Source: Zanthoxylum bungeanum
Lineage: Eukaryota > Streptophyta > Magnoliopsida > Sapindales > Rutaceae
NCBI GenBank assembly: GCA_019454045.1
Contig: SKCR01034805.1
Coordinates: 1 to 64,000, forward strand
Reading direction: 5' to 3'
DNA: 64,000 nucleotides
Shown: positions 58,273 to 64,000 of the stretch, in pieces
Position numbering within the stretch: position 1 is the first letter of the stretch
How the letters are laid out: the number at the start of each line of letters is the position of its first letter
The notes under the pieces: model-generated
Database searches by the model: none
Told to the model about the DNA's origin: nothing
Seen by the model: only the letters and a program-made list of their open reading frames with translations
Program-made: the position numbers and the translations under genes

Positions 58273-58969
58273 TGATCGGTGAAATCACACACGTTACGCA
58301 AGCGCACGTATCGCTCAAGTAGTATAAAAATATCGATCCCACGGATACTTAATTTCTCACAATATTATTAATTATTGACGCTATTTATTTACAGGTATTT
58401 AATTAGGGAAGGAAGGGATTGTTCGCTGGTTGAAGTTGGATTTGATTAAAATAAATAAATAAATAAAAATACAAAATAAAACAAAGAAAATTAATAATAA
58501 AGAAAACATGTAGAGTTGTGAATCCGCCCAATATTATTCTAATGCTGAATTGATTCTCCTATACATATGTAATATATTAGTTGTTAACTTGGAACACGAA
58601 GATATGCATAAGCCTCTTCCAATGGTCGAATACAAACACCCAAAGTAACTCAATTAACTATATTCCTATATTAACTAAGTTACCCGAATTCATTAAGGTC
58701 AAGTTCCAATTATGGCTACCCACGCTCGACAGGTATATTCCTATCCCGGAAGGAAATCTCTAAGGTGAGATAATGAGCTATTGAATCTAAGGCTGAAACC
58801 TAAAATCCATTCGTCAAGTTCATTTTAAGTTTACCACATCAATCTTATTGGTGATCAAGCAACAAGAAGCGTTAAAGTTAAGATTCAATAAACAAGCCAA
58901 AACATCACACATTATATAATTAAATCAATTATTAAATTCATGAATATTATGCTTCATCACTTCCCTAGA
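58273..58969 (-). repeat. Athila-like LTR, second copy, left part
   Basis: Starts TGATCGGTGAAATC and contains the 'atcgatcccac' block seen in other LTRs of this lineage at the same relative place. It is interrupted by the solo LTR at 58970 and continues at 63382. It inserted into Copia-E RT. Orientation is inferred from similarity to 55023-56039. Confidence 0.55.
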
Positions 58970-60174
58970 TGTAACATCCCGCCTAGGCCAGGATGCTACC
59001 GGTAGGAGACAGGAGAACCCATCTCCATAAGCCTATGATTCTAACAAAATTTCGGCATAATGTATGCAGAACATCATGCAACCTAGCTTATAGCCAGCAC
59101 CCTGAGACAACCTGCTCATGCAAACTCAACATATGCAACCATCATCTAGGCCTCAGGCCTGAACTCAATGAACAAAATGTAAATATTTGGCCTCCGGCCA
59201 GAACTCAAAATAAAACTATACTATTACATATTCCTTACATATAAAATACAATGCAAATACAAATACAAGGGCCGTGAGGACCCATAACTCGACCCAGGAC
59301 TCTCTTGACTGCAATTGGGGCGATCCTCTATCTTCAAAGTCTTCACTGAAATCATGCTGGCTAAGTATGTCATCTACTGACCTGCAAAACTCCAAACTGT
59401 TGTGGTGTGAGTCATAATGACTCAGTAAGTAACCATGCTCATAACTTGAGCACCGAACACATAAAAGTCTGATTTATTATTCTGTATTAACCTGAGCTAC
59501 TTACGTGACATACGTCATAAGATAAATTTAGACTTATTATCTTATCTCAATTCGTTTAGCAAACATGTTACTTAATTACTTATCTTCTTTATCTGAGTAT
59601 ACATAAACTTAATCATGTTTCTTGTTTATACTTTCTAACATCCATATTATTAAGTATGAGTTAAGTATAGAACTCTTATTCATTTTCGATCATTACTATT
59701 CATTGAGTTTTCATAATTCCATCTACTGTGTCAAGTCCCATTACGTTTCCACTGCGTTACTCTGATATCTTTCCACTTTTCTATATATTTATTTCTAATC
59801 TAGTTCTAGCTTTTATTATAATTATCTTTCTTTTATTTCATTGAAATATCATCAAATCGGACTAATAAAATTTTTTTGATTAAACATCCAACAGACTAAA
59901 ATCAGCCATATAAACGTGTATATGTAACTATATAATCATACGCTAATATCTTACCAATTTTTCCTTCTATGTGAACATATAATACGCACAGACATCATCC
60001 ACAAATACACATAAGCATAATAATGGAATCATGCATCAACGTTAGCTGCATGCATCTAAATATACTCATGCTATAATGCATTAACAACAACTATATGCAT
60101 CTCATATGATTTACTAGAATACATGATTATATGCATGATTTGTAAACCATACTCTACTCTGACATGTTATGCTT

Positions 60175-60460
60175 TTAAATAAACACTTTTTGAAAATCCT
60201 TTCTGGATAACTCTTTGCTGAAAACTTTATTTTACTTTTTCTTTCTGGAAAAGCTCTTTCTGTAAACTGTATCTGAAAACTGAAAAACTGCATTGGAAAA
60301 TTGAAATCTGTATCGGGAAACTGAAAACTGTATCTCAAAACTGTGAACTATATCTGAAAACTGAAACTAAAAACTTTCTCTGATTCTGTATCTCTGAAAA
60401 CTGTTTTCTGGAAATCTGATATTTCAAAACTTCTTTTCTAGAAAACTGATATCTGAGTGT
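60175..60460. repeat. CTGAAAACTG-type low-complexity tract
   Basis: About 280 bp made largely of variants of 'ctgaaaactgtatct' and 'tttctggaaa', inside the solo LTR. Confidence 0.8.
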
Positions 60461-60480
60461 CTGTAGAAAAATGGACGCAT

Positions 60481-60718
60481 GGGGGTGTTACGTATCGCTG
60501 TCCCCCCATACGCCCTAGAGCCAGATATGCAAACCTATGACATTGGGGTGTTACGTATCGCCGTCCCCCAAAGCATGCCATACCTGCCCTGAAACTGGTG
60601 GTATTGGGGCGTTACGTATCGCCGTCCCCCAAGCCACAAACTGGAGCTGGGGGTGCGGATCTATGCTACCACCCAAGCTCAAACTGGGATCTAGGGGCGT
60701 TACGTATCGCCATCCCCC
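60481..60718. repeat. Four copies of a GC-rich motif
   Basis: GGGGYGTTACGTATCGCC followed by GTCCCCC, at 60481-60506, 60545-60569, 60606-60630 and 60694-60718, starting points 63, 61 and 88 bp apart. GGGG and CCCC at the two ends could pair. The spacers are diverged but share 'aactgg' pieces. Confidence 0.85.
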
Positions 60719-63381
60719 TAGCCCAACTGGAGGATCTAAGAGCGTCTCCTCAGTCCTCAACATGTGCACATGTCTCTGAATCCGTCAATTCCAAAGTATC
60801 CGTCAATTCCGAACTGTATCTCAAGTTACATACTGGGGTGAGTTTTTACCTCATGCCCCGAAAATCATAAAACTTATGCTTTAAAATCTCAAAACTAGAA
60901 GAAACATCTTTCTGAAATACGTTGTATTTTAAAAGATTTGAAGCTTTCTTTAAAACATTTTTAATCTTTGAAAACGTTCTCAACTTTTGTTCAACTGCTG
61001 GAAATCTTAACACATACATATATGCATATGCAATTCTCATGCTTCCTTCTACCATAGCCATGCTTTCTTACATTGCTTACATACTTATGTAAATATTCAA
61101 GCATACTCACTTCTTATACTTTCGCTTATCTTAACCATACTTATGACGCATTGAAATCATTTATATACATGCACACTCTATGCACACATAAAACTTGTCT
61201 TTATATTAGTCATATTCATATATACTTGCATACACATATATTAATATGTTCATACTTTATCTCTGTTGCATTCTGAAATGTATTTCACACTAGTATACAT
61301 ATAAACATAACATGCCTTCTATAAACACTGTTACTTATACTAACATACTCATACTTTTTCATATTCATCACTGCATAATTCCATTCACATTTTTCTATGC
61401 TACTCAGGTTCATAACCTACTTTATCGGGCAACCATATTTACACATATACGTAAACACACACGTATAGAATTATCCAAGTTTACTTATAAAATAATGACA
61501 TATGTATTCCATTCGTTACAAGCATCCATTATGCAAAATTAAGTTAACATACTTTAGCATTTCATCTATAATATCATATCATATCTTTGCTATATCAGTT
61601 AACGGCTATACTTAATAGTAAATATACACACATGTTCAATTTCCATTTTTCTTATTAAGAAGATATACTTATATATATCGCACTCGTCATTACATTCGTT
61701 TAAACTTTAATCCCAATCCCTAGGGTGTAGTTTCTACAACCCCCAAACACAGGTATCATAACATCATATTCATATACTTTATCATTCTTTAATCTTAATC
61801 TTGGACTTTCTAGTATTTTACTTGCATATTCATACTTCTCATTTTATGGTTATACATATACTTATAGATTTGCTTTATTATCTAAATTCAAACATATCAC
61901 GTTACAAGTAGCCATCACATGGATTACTTACCTGGCTAGGCGAACACTCATGATCCGGGTTCGATCTGTCAAAACAAATAACAACACAAGGTCAGAACCG
62001 CTATTTGCAGAACTTTCAACTCATCTATAAAAACTTCCGAACCTTCCCAGAATACACGAAACCTCTCTGATACTACGGTTCAAACTTCCTTACTCTAATA
62101 CATGCTTATATACTATTCTAAACTAGCTAGATAGCTCAGATTCTCATTTTACGCGTTTGCGGTAAATCTTGTGGAAAAGTTTTCACAAACGCTACGGAAG
62201 GGTCTCGAACCCTCCGAGCTTATCCGGAATTACTTAATGACCATCGCAATATCATATTTATATCTTAACCATGATTACAGTCATCTACACTCAGTCGCGC
62301 GAGAAACTCTGTTTTACCGGAAACTCGCTAACTCTACCGGATCGATCTAATCTATTCCGTTTTGACTCGAATTCTACGACAAGCATGGTTTTAACATAAT
62401 TAAACACATCCAATTCATTTCATACTAATTCGCTAAACTACGGAACTACTAGAAGCATCCGAATATAAAACTGTAAACTTTAAAATAAAAAATTCTAAAC
62501 GGAGAGTCGTACCGAAATTCTGAGGCCATATTCGGACTCCCAACGCCATACGAACGCGCTGGTGTAGTCGAAATTCCGATCGGAGCTACTGTTCATCTGG
62601 GTTTACTGTTCACGCGCGTTCTCTCCTCATTTTACGTGCAACCAGTCACTGTTCGGCGAAATCGACTCCGCATACTCGTAGTACTCTCCGAGGGCTTCGA
62701 TTTGGTGGTGGTTCGGGCCTTGAAATGAACCAACGAGCCGAAACCATGAAACCCATTTTCGTGACTTTCTTATCCATTTTCCCGCCGTTTCCGACGTCCC
62801 CTGCGACTGCCCCGGCCACCAGCAGGTGCGCCATGGATGGACGCATCGGGCGCCGATGGTCCGCCGGCGGGTTGCCGGCTGAAGGCCGCCAGCGTGGCTT
62901 CTCTCCTCTTTCTCTCTCCTCTCCTGCACGTCCCCTCTCTCTGTTTTGCGTTTTCTGTAATTCCTTTTTCTTTTTGTTTTATTTTTTGATTTTAAATGGT
63001 AAAAAAAACAAAATCTCCAACAGAAAATTACCGAAATGCCCCCACTTGAAAGGGTATTTTCGGAAATCAGCCATTTTGAAGCCCTTCAGATGTGATTCTC
63101 GAAATGTGTTCAACACGAAAGTTGTTCGTCTCGGAAAAAAGAGTCTGATGGTTCAAGAATCAACTCAATCGGAGATCATTTTCTATTTCCGTGACCAAAA
63201 CCGCAAACTTTACGCGTATAATAAAAATCGCGTAACTGATTCCTCGAGACGACGAGTCTTCTGATGCGACAACTCTTCACTTTATATTATTCCCACCCAT
63301 ATAACATCGCTCGAACTCTTATTCTTCGTTATCGTTCTATTCCGAGAGTATAGAACAGTCCTGAAAATCTGGGATGTTACA

Positions 63382-64000
63382 CTAGATTAAAAATAAAATG
63401 TTGGGGTTATGAGATCTACCTTTAATATTTCAAATCTAGAAATCTCCCTTATTATAATATATAAATTTTTATTATATTACTAACCAAACATATAGGCGGT
63501 ATTCAATTAAGTCATGTTTTAATTAATTTATTGAGATTAATCTAAATTATCATAATAAAAGTTTCACATTTCCCCCAGCAGAAATTAATTACTAGACATA
63601 AGAAAGTAAAAACTATTATTACTACTAAAAATAAAAATACATTACTATAAAAAATATATACAAACAAGATACAATCTTCAGTTCCTTATTAAGAAAGCTA
63701 AGGCAAGTATGAAAATGGAAAATTAAATCAACCTCAATTTATAGGCAAACAATCTGCTAGGGGTGCTCTACGTCGTGACGCATAGAGCTGCCATCATTTT
63801 ATACATGTTTCGTCGATGCGTCGCGACGTAAAATGCTCGAGCGTCACGACTCTGGCTATAGTAAATGGCAGCTGTATTATTGGCTCGACGTTGCGACGCG
63901 TGGAACTTTGCACGACGCGTGGAACTTTGTGCTTCGCGACGCGTGAATAATAAATTCCCCATTTTTCACTTTTTTGTCCAATTTTCGTCGTTTTAGCCCC
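63382..64000 (-). repeat. Athila-like LTR, second copy, right part
   Basis: Continues 58273-58969. 63387-63600 lines up with 55195-55580 ('ataaaatgttggggttatgagat', 'cccccagcagaa'). The end is GC-rich with several GCGTCGCGACG-like pieces (63770-63950). It runs off the right edge. Confidence 0.65.

Larger units (their letters stand above)
58970..63381 (+). mobile_element. 4.4-kb Tekay-like solo LTR
   Basis: TGTAACATCCCG...GGGATGTTACA with a perfect target duplication CTAGA (58965-58969 and 63382-63386). The ends and many internal stretches are related to the Tekay-C LTR ('ggatgctaccggtaggagac', 'cttacctggct', 'cgctacggaagggt', 'cgaaagttgttc'). Related ends in inverted reading suggest the opposite strand could equally be called sense; the palindromic ends do not settle it. 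No internal region, primer site or polypurine tract remains. Open frames inside, such as 62725-63264, have no recognisable domain. Confidence 0.88.

Noticed and set aside
60481..60718. CRISPR-like repeat-spacer look
   Set aside because: Plant nuclear DNA, only four imperfect copies, uneven spacers, located within an LTR.
62725..63264. 179-codon open frame in the solo LTR
   Set aside because: Low-complexity Pro/Ser/Phe-rich translation inside a TG...CA bounded LTR with target duplication; no recognisable domain.

Overview
This window is eudicot-type plant nuclear DNA: one intact, intron-rich cytochrome P450 gene surrounded by layers of LTR retrotransposons. Plant origin is shown by the CYP88-type P450 with plant-style GT-AG introns, by plant copia and Ty3/gypsy (Athila/Tat-like, Tekay/Del-like, Reina-like) elements, and by initiator-Met-type and Athila/Tat-type primer binding sites. 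I found no tRNA or rRNA gene, no CRISPR array and no bacterial-type operon.

Left third (1-21900): minus-strand Copia-A runs off the left edge and sits 31 bp inside the 3' LTR of Copia-B (minus strand). Copia-B in turn sits inside the 3' LTR of Tekay-C, a coding-free minus-strand element with 3.5-kb LTRs. A 1,997-bp segment spanning the Copia-B/Tekay-C junction was later duplicated in inverted orientation (11178-13174 against 13552-18179), giving a large fold-back. A 2.6-kb copia solo LTR with a perfect target duplication lies in the second arm only. Tekay-C itself sits in a gypsy remnant (21901-22939).

Middle (22940-32774): the P450 gene (23148-26909, minus strand, eight exons, 492 residues) belongs to the CYP88 family, which includes ent-kaurenoic acid oxidases of gibberellin synthesis and triterpenoid oxidases. 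A degenerate TRIM-like element lies in its second intron. Upstream are a Tekay-C-related fragment, a dead Reina-like pol and an AT-rich gene-free stretch.

Right half (32775-58272): a three-level nest. An Athila/Tat-like element (32775-56039) has in its 3' LTR a gag-only gypsy element (33201-48334), whose gag gene is split by a complete copia element (Copia-D, 36464-46192). Target duplications support each layer. The Athila-like element has lost its RT, RNase H and integrase core and carries, between its pol remnant and 3' LTR, a full-length intronless pseudogene of a LOG-type cytokinin-activating enzyme. This probable gene capture is the most unusual item here. All of this lies next to a broken copia pol (Copia-E).

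Right end (58273-64000): a gypsy LTR interrupted by a 4.4-kb Tekay-like solo LTR with a perfect CTAGA duplication and four copies of a GC-rich motif.

Family assignments come from reading motifs. No alignment or database search was run, so lineage names are approximate. Boundaries given by TG...CA ends and target duplications are read directly.
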